Shown: piece after piece, positions 18,249-26,222 of the stretch
How the letters are laid out: each line of letters opens with the position of its first letter
Position numbering within the stretch: position 1 is the first letter of the stretch
Assembly (NCBI GenBank): GCA_947497755.1
Contig: CANMHT010000007.1
Span: 1-64,000 of the forward strand
DNA from: an uncultured Polaribacter sp.
GTDB lineage: Bacteria > Bacteroidota > Bacteroidia > Flavobacteriales > Flavobacteriaceae
Length of the DNA stretch: 64,000 nucleotides
Reading direction: 5' to 3'
Made by a program: the position numbers and the translations under genes
The notes under the pieces: model-generated
Seen by the model: only the letters and a program-made list of their open reading frames with translations
Told to the model about the DNA's origin: nothing
The model's database searches: none

Positions 18249-19712
18249 ATGAATTCAGAAATAAGAAACCTAGAGCCTACAGCCATTTGGAATAATTTTG
18301 CCGACTTAAATGCAGTTCCTAGACCTTCTAAAAAAGAAGAAAGAGTAATTGCTTTTATGGTTGATTTTGGTAAAAAATTAAACTTAGAAACTATTGTAGA
18401 TAATGTTGGTAATGTAATTATTAAGAAGCCTGCTAGTTCTGGTATGGAAAACAGAAAAACAGTGGTTTTACAAAGTCATTTAGACATGGTTCATCAAAAA
18501 AACTCTGACACTGAATTTGATTTTGATTCGCAAGGAATAGAAATGTATGTAGACGGTGATTGGGTTACTGCAAAAGGCACAACATTAGGTGCAGATAATG
18601 GATTAGGTGTAGCTGCAATTATGAGTGTTTTAGAATCTGAAACGATAGCCCACCCTGCTATTGAAGCCTTGTTCACAATTGATGAAGAAACAGGAATGAC
18701 AGGAGCTATGGGATTAGAAGCTGGTTATTTAGAAGGAGAAATTTTATTAAACCTGGATACAGAAGAAGATGATGAAATTGGTATGGGTTGTGCTGGAGGA
18801 ATCGATGTTACAGCAAAAAGAACCTATCGATTAGAAGAAACACCTGATAATACACTTTCTTATACCCTAAAAATTTCTGGTTTAAATGGAGGTCATTCTG
18901 GTATGGACATCCATAAGGGATTAGGGAATGCAAACAAAATAATGAACCGTTTGTTATTAGATGGTTTTGAAAATTTTGGTGTACGAGTTGCTGAAATAAA
19001 TGGTGGTAGTTTACGAAATGCTATTCCTAGAGAAAGTAAAGCTACCATTGTAATTGATGCTGTTTCTAAAGAACCTTTCTTTTTTGAGATGAATGAATTA
19101 ATCAATGCTATTTATGCCGATTTTAAAAGTATTGAAAAAGAATTAACTATTCAAATAACTCCAGCAGATACTCCTGCTCAAGTTATGGAACTTGGTGTAC
19201 AAGAAGGCTTTTTAAAATCTGTACAAACAGCTTTAAATGGTGTCTATAGAATGAGTCCTGATATTGAAGGTTTGGTAGAAACCTCAAATAATATCGCTAA
19301 AGTAGTAGTTAAAAATGGTGAAATTCTAATTAACTGCTTAACAAGATCTTCTTCTGAATCTAATAAAATAGATTTGGCAAATACAATTAGAGCTGCTTTT
19401 GAATTGTCTGGTTTTGAAGTGAGTTATTCTGGCGCATATCCTGGATGGCTACCGAATATTGATTCTGAAATACTAAAAACGTTAGATAATTTATATAAAA
19501 AATTACATGGAGAAAAAGCGACAATTGCTGCATGCCATGCTGGATTAGAATGTGGTATTTTAGGGCAAAATTATCCAAACATGGATATGGTTTCATTTGG
19601 CCCTACAATTTTAGGAGCACATTCACCAGATGAAAGAGCTAGTATTTCATCCACTAAAAAGTTTTGGAAATTTTTCATTGAAATTTTAAAAAATATCCCA
19701 AATAAAGCCTAA
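18249..19712 (+). CDS. pepD: Aminoacyl-histidine dipeptidase (cytosol non-specific dipeptidase, M20 family)
   Basis: 487-aa zinc-dependent dipeptidase of the cytoplasm that splits Xaa-His and other dipeptides. Metal ligands and catalytic residues of M20 enzymes are visible: HLDMVH (H77, with the catalytic-type Asp D79), GADNG (D116), TIDEETG (E146/E147), NLDTE and near the end HAGLECG. The length matches PepD of other bacteria. ATG start, 30 bp after a -7 box; a strong terminator follows 12 bp after the stop, so it is transcribed alone. Confidence 0.93.
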   Translation: MNSEIRNLEPTAIWNNFADLNAVPRPSKKEERVIAFMVDFGKKLNLETIVDNVGNVIIKKPASSGMENRKTVVLQSHLDMVHQKNSDTEFDFDSQGIEMYVDGDWVTAKGTTLGADNGLGVAAIMSVLESETIAHPAIEALFTIDEETGMTGAMGLEAGYLEGEILLNLDTEEDDEIGMGCAGGIDVTAKRTYRLEETPDNTLSYTLKISGLNGGHSGMDIHKGLGNANKIMNRLLLDGFENFGVRVAEINGGSLRNAIPRESKATIVIDAVSKEPFFFEMNELINAIYADFKSIEKELTIQITPADTPAQVMELGVQEGFLKSVQTALNGVYRMSPDIEGLVETSNNIAKVVVKNGEILINCLTRSSSESNKIDLANTIRAAFELSGFEVSYSGAYPGWLPNIDSEILKTLDNLYKKLHGEKATIAACHAGLECGILGQNYPNMDMVSFGPTILGAHSPDERASISSTKKFWKFFIEILKNIPNKA

Positions 19713-19724
19713 AAAAATTGATTT

Positions 19725-19755
19725 AAAACCGTTGATAACTCAACGGTTTTTTTCT
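19725..19755 (+). terminator. Rho-independent terminator after pepD
   Basis: AAAACCGTTGA / TCAACGGTTTT, 11-bp perfect stem with a TAAC loop and a run of T to 19753. The A-run on the left makes it weakly bidirectional. Confidence 0.85.
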
Positions 19756-19900
19756 TTTAAAATTGTTTACTACAAAGTCTTAATCCCAGACAACACACTG
19801 ATTTTAATAAAATTACAACTTTACCACATTGTTAACATCTTTGATTTTAAATAACCACAAATAATCGTATTTTTACTTTTTTATAAATCAGATTTATTTA

Positions 19901-20665
19901 ATGGGTAAAATCATAGCAATTGCAAATCAAAAAGGTGGTGTTGGTAAAACAACTACCACTGTAAACTTAGCAGCTTCCCTAGGCGTGCTAGAAAAAAAAG
20001 TATTATTGATCGATGCTGACCCTCAGGCAAATGCTTCTTCTGGATTAGGTATAGATGTAGAAAGTGTAGAACTAGGAACTTATCAGGTTTTAGAACATAC
20101 AATTTCTGCTAAAGATGCCATCCAAAGCACAAACTCCCCTAATGTAGATATCATTCCGGCTCATATAGACTTAGTTGCTATTGAGATAGAATTAGTAGAT
20201 AAAGAACAAAGAGAATACATGCTACAAAGAGCCATCTCTGAAGTAGTAAATGACTATGATTATATTTTAGTTGATTGTGCACCTTCACTAGGTTTAATCA
20301 CTTTAAATTCTTTAGTAGCTGCCAATTCTGTAATCATTCCTATTCAATGCGAATATTTTGCATTAGAAGGTTTGGGTAAATTATTAAATACAATTAAGAG
20401 CGTACAAAGTATTCATAATCCAGATTTAGATATTGAAGGTCTTTTATTAACCATGTTTGATTCTCGTTTACGTTTGTCTAATCAAGTAGTAGAAGAAGTG
20501 AGAAAGCACTTTAGTTCGATGGTTTTTGAAACAATTATTAGACGAAATACTCGTTTAGGAGAAGCACCTAGTTATGGAGAAAGTATTATTGCTTACGATG
20601 CAACAAGTAAAGGTGCTGTAAATTACTTAAGTTTGGCTAACGAAATTATAAAGAAGAACGTATAA
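19901..20665 (+). CDS. parA: ParA/Soj family chromosome-partitioning ATPase
   Basis: 254 aa. Deviant Walker A KGGVGKTT (residues 11-18) followed by LIDADPQANASSG and DYILVDCAPSLG. ParA forms ATP-dependent dimers on the nucleoid and is stimulated by ParB bound at parS. It is the first gene of the parA-parB-DUF5683-dapB-lepB-wbqC run, and its last base is shared with the parB ATG. The upstream gap (19756-19900) contains TATTTTTA, one mismatch from a -7 box. Confidence 0.95.
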   Translation: MGKIIAIANQKGGVGKTTTTVNLAASLGVLEKKVLLIDADPQANASSGLGIDVESVELGTYQVLEHTISAKDAIQSTNSPNVDIIPAHIDLVAIEIELVDKEQREYMLQRAISEVVNDYDYILVDCAPSLGLITLNSLVAANSVIIPIQCEYFALEGLGKLLNTIKSVQSIHNPDLDIEGLLLTMFDSRLRLSNQVVEEVRKHFSSMVFETIIRRNTRLGEAPSYGESIIAYDATSKGAVNYLSLANEIIKKNV

Positions 20666-21552
20666 TGGCAAAAGCAACAAAAAAGCAAGCGTTAGGAAGA
20701 GGATTGTCTGCTTTACTAAAAGAGAACTCTGCAGAAATTAATTCTGCTTCAGATAAAAATGCCGACAAACTTGTTGGTAATATTGTAGAAATTGAACTGA
20801 AAAGTATTGAAGTAAACCCTTTTCAACCAAGAACATATTTTGATGAAGAGGCTTTAACTGAACTAGCTAATTCTATTAAAGAATTAGGAGTTATTCAACC
20901 AATTACTGTTCGAAAATTAGAAGGAAATAAATTTCAACTAGTATCTGGTGAACGTAGATTTAGAGCATCTAAATTAGTTGGAAATACTACTGTACCTGCA
21001 TATATTAGAATAGCTAATGATCAGGAAATGCTAGAAATGGCATTGGTAGAAAATATTCAACGTAAAAACCTAGATCCGATAGAAGTAGCACTTTCTTACC
21101 AACGTTTAATTGATGAAATTAAATTAACTCAAGAACAATTAAGTACTAGAGTTGGTAAAAAAAGATCTACCGTTACTAATTATTTACGTTTATTAAAACT
21201 AGATCCAATCATCCAAACAGGAATGAGAGACGGTTTTATTTCTATGGGACATGGTAGAGCTTTAATTAATGTTGATTCTTCTGAGGATCAATTAAATATT
21301 TACACTAAGATTGTAAAAGAAAAGTTATCAGTAAGACAAACTGAAGCTTTGGTAAAAAGTTTAAAAGAAGGAAATACAGCTGTTAAGAAAAAACAGCAAA
21401 CTCCTAAATTTGCGAAAGAGGCCATCAATGATTTAAATTCATTTTTTGGTCAAAAAGTTTCTATTTCTGTTAATGCAAAAGGAAAAGGTAAATTAACCAT
21501 TCCGTTTTCTTCAGAAGAAGATTTTAATCGAATTAAAAATTTATTGAAGTAG
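20665..21552 (+). CDS. parB: ParB/Spo0J family partition protein
   Basis: 295 aa. ParB N-terminal nuclease-like/CTPase fold with NPFQPRTYFDEEALTELANSI, GERRFRA (the conserved box II) and ENIQRKNLDPIEVA, then an HTH that includes STRVGKKRSTVTNYLRLL and a short C-terminal dimerisation part. It binds parS and spreads. No parS-like 16-mer was recognised by eye in the window. It overlaps parA by one base, and its TAG overlaps the following GTG. Confidence 0.95.
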   Translation: MAKATKKQALGRGLSALLKENSAEINSASDKNADKLVGNIVEIELKSIEVNPFQPRTYFDEEALTELANSIKELGVIQPITVRKLEGNKFQLVSGERRFRASKLVGNTTVPAYIRIANDQEMLEMALVENIQRKNLDPIEVALSYQRLIDEIKLTQEQLSTRVGKKRSTVTNYLRLLKLDPIIQTGMRDGFISMGHGRALINVDSSEDQLNIYTKIVKEKLSVRQTEALVKSLKEGNTAVKKKQQTPKFAKEAINDLNSFFGQKVSISVNAKGKGKLTIPFSSEEDFNRIKNLLK

Positions 21553-22157
21553 TGTTTTTATCAAAAAAAATACTTTTTATTTTATGTGTGTTTATAACAA
21601 TAACTATAAGCGCTCAAAAAGATTCTACTCAAGTAAATGGAGTTCAGATAAAAGGAAACATTAAAGTAGATAGTAATTATTTTAACCCTTTGTCTCCATC
21701 TAAAGCTGCATTTTACTCTGCAGTATTTCCTGGATTGGGTCAGATTTACAATAAAAAATACTGGAAAGTTCCAGTAGTCTGGGCTGCCATGGGAACAAGC
21801 ATTTACTTTTATTTAGACAACAACAGAGAATACAAAAGATATAGAACTGCTTTTAAATTACGTGAAGCGGGTTTAAAAGATGAGTTTACAACTGTAGATA
21901 CAGAAGGAAATACTAGTGTTTTAATCTCTAGAAATGGATTAATTAGTGCTCAAAAAACCTTAAAAAGTAATAGAGATTTATCCTTATTAACTACTGTTGT
22001 TTTTTATGTATTGCAAATTGTTGAAGCCAGTGTAAATGCGCATTTATTACAATTTAACACAAACGATAATTTATCATTTTCTCCAACGGTTATTTCAAAC
22101 CCAACAAACAGCTATGAAATACCCAAATTTGGATTAAAATTTAAACTCTCCTTTTAA
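21552..22157 (+). CDS. DUF5683 domain-containing membrane protein
   Basis: 201 aa. Signal-like N-terminus (to about ISAQK, residue 22), then the DUF5683 core: SPSKAAFYSAVFPGLGQIYNKKYWKVPVVWAAMGTSIYFYLDN, and a second hydrophobic segment near 140-160. The function is unknown; the GLGQIYNKKYWK pattern is shared with small membrane proteins of the TM2 type. The start is GTG at 21552, sharing bases with the parB stop. The fixed place between parB and dapB is common in flavobacteria. Confidence 0.83.
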   Translation: MFLSKKILFILCVFITITISAQKDSTQVNGVQIKGNIKVDSNYFNPLSPSKAAFYSAVFPGLGQIYNKKYWKVPVVWAAMGTSIYFYLDNNREYKRYRTAFKLREAGLKDEFTTVDTEGNTSVLISRNGLISAQKTLKSNRDLSLLTTVVFYVLQIVEASVNAHLLQFNTNDNLSFSPTVISNPTNSYEIPKFGLKFKLSF

Positions 22158-22859
22158 ATGAAGATTGCATTATTAGGCTACGGAAGAATGGGTAAAGAAA
22201 TTGAAAAAATTGCTTTACAACGCGGACATGAAATTGTAATAAAAACAAGTTCTGATGATTCTTATGATATAAGTACTGCTGATGTAGCTATTGATTTTAG
22301 TATTCCTACAGCTGCTTACAATAACATCACCAATTGTTTTGATCATAATGTTCCTGTAATTTCTGGAACTACAGGTTGGCTAGAAAAATATGACGATGCC
22401 CTAACCTATTGTAAAGAGAAAAATGGTGCTTTTATTTATGCTTCTAATTTTAGTTTAGGAGTAAACATCTTTTTTGAGTTGAACAATCAGCTTGCTAAAA
22501 TGATGAATGCTTTGAATGACTATAATATTACCATGGAAGAAATTCACCATACAAAAAAGTTAGATGCACCAAGTGGTACAGCTATTACTTTAGCAGAAGG
22601 AATTATTTCCAATAGCTCAAAAACCTCTTGGGAATTAGATACAAAATCTTCTTCTGAAGTAATTCCGATTACCGCAAAAAGGATTCCAGATGTCCCAGGA
22701 ACTCATAGTATAGCGTATACTTCTGAAGTAGATACCATAGAAATAAAACATACAGCACACAACAGGAAAGGTTTTGCTTTAGGAGCAGTTGTAGCTGCTG
22801 AGTGGATTTTGAACAAAAAAGGAGTTTTTACAATGAAAGATGTGTTAAACATTGGTTAA
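22158..22859 (+). CDS. dapB: 4-hydroxy-tetrahydrodipicolinate reductase
   Basis: 233 aa. NAD(P)H-binding GYGRMGKEI at the N-terminus and the substrate motif EIHHTKKLDAPSGTA, which contains the catalytic His and Lys of DapB. Lysine/diaminopimelate pathway, second committed step. It is shorter than the ~270 aa proteobacterial enzyme, as is usual in Bacteroidota. The ATG directly follows the DUF5683 stop without a gap. Confidence 0.95.
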   Translation: MKIALLGYGRMGKEIEKIALQRGHEIVIKTSSDDSYDISTADVAIDFSIPTAAYNNITNCFDHNVPVISGTTGWLEKYDDALTYCKEKNGAFIYASNFSLGVNIFFELNNQLAKMMNALNDYNITMEEIHHTKKLDAPSGTAITLAEGIISNSSKTSWELDTKSSSEVIPITAKRIPDVPGTHSIAYTSEVDTIEIKHTAHNRKGFALGAVVAAEWILNKKGVFTMKDVLNIG

Positions 22860-22944
22860 AGAATGTAACAAATCTTTAAAACAAGAACTTATTAATTATT
22901 ATTGAAAATACGTTTCTTAAAAGTAGAAACAAAAAATACAAATT

Positions 22945-24552
22945 ATGACACTTACAGATTGGTTTATATTCTTTATAGCAATACAAGTTATTCACTTTTT
23001 AGCTACTTGGAAATTATATGTAAAAGCTGGAAGACAAGCTTGGGAAGCCATCGTGCCTATATACAATGCAATAGTACTAATGCAAATTATCAATAGACCA
23101 AAATGGTGGGTTATTTTGCTTTTTATACCTATTGTAAACTTATTAATGTTTCCAATTGTTTGGATAGAAACTTGTAGAAGTTTTGGTCATAACAAAAACC
23201 ACGATACTATTTTAGCTGTTCTTACACTTGGCTTTTACCTATTTTATATTAATTATACTTCTTCACAAGAACATATAAAAGACAGAAGTTTAGATCCTAG
23301 AACTGCTTTAGGTGAATGGGTTAGCTCAATTTCTTTTGCTATAATTGCTGCTACTTTGGTGCATACATATTTTATGCAACCCTATACAATTCCAACTTCT
23401 TCTTTAGAAAAAACACTGTATGTTGGAGACTATTTATTTGTGAGTAAATTCCATTATGGAGCTAGAGTACCGATGACTCCTGTTGCTGCTCCAATGGTTC
23501 ATGATACACTGCCTTTTTTAGGGAAATCTTATATCTCAAATTCAAAAGATCAAGAATCTTGGTTAAATAAATTCTCATTACCTTATTTACGTTTACCAGG
23601 AATTCAAAAAATAAAACGAAATGACATTGTTGTATTTAGTTGGCCGGCAGATTCTACCAACTCAATGTATAATGATTACTCTAAGAACTTTACTTATAAA
23701 CCAATTGACAAAAGAACAAACTACGTAAAGCGTTGTGTTGGTATCCCTGGGGATTCTCTAGAAGTAAGAGATGGTTATGTTTATATCAATGGAAAAAGAA
23801 CCGTTTTACCAGATAGAGCTAAACCGCAATATATTTTTACTGTTGATACTGGCGGGAAACAATTTAGTAGAGGTGCTTTGAATCGTTATAATATTAGAGA
23901 AGCATTTTGGGATCCAAATACTGGATTGCTTAGAACCAATGCAAATGGTGAATTTGTATTGAATTTAACTGATGAAGAGGCTGCTTTAATTGCCAAAAAT
24001 CCTATTGTAAAAAAGATTACCAAAAACATAGAACCTAAAGGAACTTATAATCAAGGTTTGTTTCCACATAACCCACAATATAAATGGAGTCAAGATAATT
24101 ATGGTCCTATTTACATTCCTAAAAAAGGAGACAAAGTAGCATTAAATGAGAAATCAATTCCTTTTTACGAGCAAATTATTAGGAGATACGAACATAATAA
24201 CTTTAATATTGCTGACAACAAATACTATTTAAACGGTAAAGAGATTACATCTTACACCTTTAAACAAGACTATTATTGGATGATGGGAGATAATAGACAC
24301 AACTCTTTAGATGCAAGAGCTTGGGGTTATGTACCTTTTGATCATGTTGTAGGAAAACCTGTATTTATTTGGTTAAGTTGGGATCCAAATGCCAAAGGAT
24401 TTGCTAAACTTTCTTCTATTCGTTGGGACAGAATGTTTACAACAGTTGGCGGTAGTGGAGAGCCTTACTCATATTTTAGATTCTTTGTGATCGCTTTGGT
24501 TGGTTATTTTGTAATTAACTATTTCCGTAAGAAAAAGAAAGCTGCAAACTAA
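22945..24552 (+). CDS. lepB: Signal peptidase I with N-terminal multi-TM extension
   Basis: 535 aa. The peptidase part starts near residue 120: TIPTSSLEKTL places the nucleophile at S153, the general base is K262 in YVKRCVGIPGDS, and box E is GDNRHNSLDARAWG (about 450). It cleaves signal peptides on the periplasmic face of the inner membrane. Two features differ from the classical enzyme. The first ~105 residues form three hydrophobic segments of DUF5684 type (KAGRQAWEAIVPIYN), and there is a long insertion between box D and box E. A C-terminal TM is followed by a basic tail (RKKKKAAN). 85 bp separate it from dapB. Confidence 0.92.
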   Translation: MTLTDWFIFFIAIQVIHFLATWKLYVKAGRQAWEAIVPIYNAIVLMQIINRPKWWVILLFIPIVNLLMFPIVWIETCRSFGHNKNHDTILAVLTLGFYLFYINYTSSQEHIKDRSLDPRTALGEWVSSISFAIIAATLVHTYFMQPYTIPTSSLEKTLYVGDYLFVSKFHYGARVPMTPVAAPMVHDTLPFLGKSYISNSKDQESWLNKFSLPYLRLPGIQKIKRNDIVVFSWPADSTNSMYNDYSKNFTYKPIDKRTNYVKRCVGIPGDSLEVRDGYVYINGKRTVLPDRAKPQYIFTVDTGGKQFSRGALNRYNIREAFWDPNTGLLRTNANGEFVLNLTDEEAALIAKNPIVKKITKNIEPKGTYNQGLFPHNPQYKWSQDNYGPIYIPKKGDKVALNEKSIPFYEQIIRRYEHNNFNIADNKYYLNGKEITSYTFKQDYYWMMGDNRHNSLDARAWGYVPFDHVVGKPVFIWLSWDPNAKGFAKLSSIRWDRMFTTVGGSGEPYSYFRFFVIALVGYFVINYFRKKKKAAN

Positions 24553-24555
24553 ATC

Positions 24556-25158
24556 ATGGGCTTATTTTTACCTACATACTTCTCCCCTATTTCTCAATAT
24601 AAAGTTATGACTAATACTGATGAAATTGTGTTTGAAGTTGAGGACAATTTTCAAAAGCAAACCTATAGAAATAGATGCTATATTTATGGCCCAAATGGCA
24701 AACAACTATTGAATATCCCGGTAAAGCACAACTCAAAATCTCTAAAAAAGAAAACCAAAGATACACTTGTTGACAATAGCTCGCCATGGCAAAGCCAACA
24801 CCTAAAGTCTATCCAAATTGCTTATAGGAACTCACCTTTTTTTGAGTTTTACCAAGATGATTTGGAACCTATTTTAACCAAGGAGTACAAATATTTATTG
24901 GATGTAAATATTGATAGCTTTCTTTTTATTACCGATGCTTTACAAATAGCACAAACGCACAGTAAAACAACTTCATATCAAATATCTATAAAAGAGGATT
25001 ATCGCTATTTAGCAAATGCTAAACAAGAGTTAGACATCAACTTTACACCTTACATTCAGATGTTTGATGATAAACATGGATTCCTAAAAGACCTATCTAT
25101 CTTAGATTTACTTTTTATGGAAGGCCCCAATACAATAAGCTTTTTAGAAAACAATTAA
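24556..25158 (+). CDS. WbqC-like protein
   Basis: 200 aa, soluble. It matches the WbqC-like family: FSPISQYKVM near the start, IYGPNGKQLLNIPVKH, and a central SPWQSQHLKSIQIAYRNSPFFEFY. WbqC proteins are found in surface-polysaccharide loci, but this one sits in the conserved lepB operon of flavobacteria; the biochemical role is unknown. The ATG begins 3 bp after the lepB stop. Confidence 0.85.
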   Translation: MGLFLPTYFSPISQYKVMTNTDEIVFEVEDNFQKQTYRNRCYIYGPNGKQLLNIPVKHNSKSLKKKTKDTLVDNSSPWQSQHLKSIQIAYRNSPFFEFYQDDLEPILTKEYKYLLDVNIDSFLFITDALQIAQTHSKTTSYQISIKEDYRYLANAKQELDINFTPYIQMFDDKHGFLKDLSILDLLFMEGPNTISFLENN

Positions 25159-25186
25159 AACTATATTCACCTAATGCCCCTAACAT

Positions 25187-25762
25187 ATGGATTTTATAGA
25201 CCTCTTTATAAATCAAATTAGTCCTTTATCTGATAAAGCTCGTAATTTGTTTAGAAGCGTAATGACCGAAGTTAATTATACAAAAGGAACAGAATTTGTT
25301 TCTTTAGGAGAGCTACCTACTAAATTTTACATTTTAAAAAAAGGTGTAGCTAGGTCATATGTTCTAGATGACAAAGGCAAAGAGCATATAAGAACTCTCT
25401 TTGTTCCTATTACAACTTCTGGCTCTTTAACTGCTTTAGTAAAAAAACAACCTTCTGCCTCTACTTATGATTGTCTTACTGACTGTGAATTTTTAGAAGG
25501 TGATTATTATAAGTTTCTAGAACTCACAGAAAAAAATCATGAACTTGCTTTATTTCATGCTAAAGTTTTACAGAATGTTTTTTTAAGTGTGGTTAAACGC
25601 ATTAATGAACTCACAACCCTTGATGCTACGGCAAGATATCTTAAACTTAAGAATGATATTCCTGAAGTAGAAAATTTAATTCAGCAATATCATATTGCGT
25701 CTTATTTAAATATCACTCCAGTTCAGCTTAGCAGGATTAGAAAAGAATTATACTCTAAATAA
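25187..25762 (+). CDS. Crp/Fnr family transcriptional regulator (cNMP-binding fold)
   Basis: 191 aa. An N-terminal cupin/cNMP-type domain (VSLGELPTKFYILKKGVARSYV) and a C-terminal HTH (HIASYLNITPVQLSRIRKEL, recognition helix about 176-188). The phosphate-binding cassette of cAMP-binding Crp is not obvious and there is no Cys cluster, so the ligand is unknown. The start is ATG 25187 inside CTAAC-ATAT-GGATT, a degenerate copy of the palindrome that lies just after the gene at 25767-25786; autoregulation is possible. It probably controls the adjacent RNA locus. Confidence 0.87.
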   Translation: MDFIDLFINQISPLSDKARNLFRSVMTEVNYTKGTEFVSLGELPTKFYILKKGVARSYVLDDKGKEHIRTLFVPITTSGSLTALVKKQPSASTYDCLTDCEFLEGDYYKFLELTEKNHELALFHAKVLQNVFLSVVKRINELTTLDATARYLKLKNDIPEVENLIQQYHIASYLNITPVQLSRIRKELYSK

Positions 25763-25766
25763 CAAT

Positions 25767-25786
25767 CTATTAACATATGTTAATAG
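25767..25786. promoter_or_regulatory. Perfect 20-bp palindrome, candidate Crp/Fnr operator
   Basis: CTATTAACATATGTTAATAG is self-complementary over 20 bp. Its core TTAAC-N4-GTTAA has the half-site/spacer layout of Crp/Fnr sites (as in TTGAT-N4-ATCAA). The centre (25776.5) is 36.5 bp before the last G of the -7 box at 25806-25813, the same distance as in the two cco promoters of this window. It lies 4 bp after the stop of a Crp/Fnr gene. Confidence 0.6.
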
Positions 25787-25805
25787 AATGCATTATTTAT
25801 TATTC

Positions 25806-25813
25806 TATATTTG
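25806..25813 (+). promoter_or_regulatory. -7 box of the candidate small-RNA promoter
   Basis: TATATTTG is a perfect TAnnTTTG. There is no TTG 17-23 bp upstream; the 20-bp palindrome takes that place, centred near -42. Predicted start of transcription about 25819. Confidence 0.6.
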
Positions 25814-25818
25814 GAATA

Positions 25819-25902
25819 GAATGTCCCCTAATATAAATAACTATCCCCCTAGTGATTTATTGTTTAATAAAAAAGACTTGTACTTTATACAAGTCTTTTT
25901 AT
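25819..25902 (+). ncRNA. Candidate ~80-nt small RNA (or attenuator leader) under Crp/Fnr-type control
   Basis: A predicted transcript between the -7 box at 25806-25813 and the strong terminator at 25871-25902. In this very AT-rich region it carries two C-runs, TCCCCT (25824-25829) and TCCCCCT (25844-25850), spaced 20 nt and predicted unpaired; such C-rich loops are a known way for small RNAs to pair with G-rich ribosome-binding regions. A 29-codon frame from ATG 25821 passes through the terminator and reaches its stop only at 25910, so translation is unlikely. Alternatively it is an attenuated leader of the DUF6122 gene. This is a prediction from signals only. Confidence 0.45.
25871..25902 (+). 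terminator. Strong terminator hairpin
   Basis: Perfect 12-bp stem AAAAGACTTGTA / TACAAGTCTTTT (25871-25882 with 25888-25899), loop CTTTA, T-tract continuing after it. It ends the candidate RNA and overlaps the promoter of the next gene. Confidence 0.85.
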
Positions 25903-25907
25903 TTTTG
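25878..25907 (+). promoter_or_regulatory. Promoter of the DUF6122 gene, embedded in the terminator
   Basis: -33 TTG (25878-25880) and -7 TATTTTTG (25900-25907) with a 19-bp spacer, both consensus. The -33 lies in the left arm of the terminator and the -7 begins in its T-tract. The transcription start would fall at about the ATG (25914), giving a leaderless or near-leaderless mRNA. Confidence 0.6.
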
Positions 25908-25913
25908 TGAACT

Positions 25914-26222
25914 ATGGGATTAAAACCTATCATTCATTATAGTTTTCACTTTATTGTTCCTGGAATTATAGCCTATTTCTTTTACAGAAAGCAGTGGAAA
26001 AAAGTATATCTATTATTAATTGCTGGTATTGTTATTGATTTAGATCACTTATTAGCCACTCCTATTTTTGACCCAAATAGATGTAGTATTAACTTTCATC
26101 CTTTACATTCTTATTACGCCATTATAATCTATTGGATTTTATTTGTCTTAAAAAAAACCAGAGTTATTGGGTTGGCCTTATTACTACATATTTTAGCAGA
26201 TACTATTGATTGCTTTTTATAA
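25914..26222 (+). CDS. DUF6122 family small membrane protein
   Basis: 102 aa with three or four hydrophobic segments. Conserved polar residues are arranged as in membrane-bound YdjM-type (metal-dependent hydrolase-like) proteins: HYSFHFIVPG, GIVIDLDHLLATPIFDPNRC, FHPLHSYY and HILADTIDC. That suggests a metal site in the membrane, but activity is unproven. ATG at 25914 sits only 7 bp after the -7 box. The 3' end overlaps the convergent flippase gene by 20 bp. Confidence 0.8.
   Translation: MGLKPIIHYSFHFIVPGIIAYFFYRKQWKKVYLLLIAGIVIDLDHLLATPIFDPNRCSINFHPLHSYYAIIIYWILFVLKKTRVIGLALLLHILADTIDCFL

Noticed and set aside
19901..21552. parS site near parAB
   Set aside because: No sequence resembling the conserved 16-bp parS palindrome was found by eye; a pattern search of the full chromosome would be needed.
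25821..25910. 29-codon frame in the candidate RNA
   Set aside because: It runs through the terminator hairpin and its stop lies after the T-tract, so a terminated mRNA would have no stop codon. Codon content and hydrophobicity show nothing gene-like.
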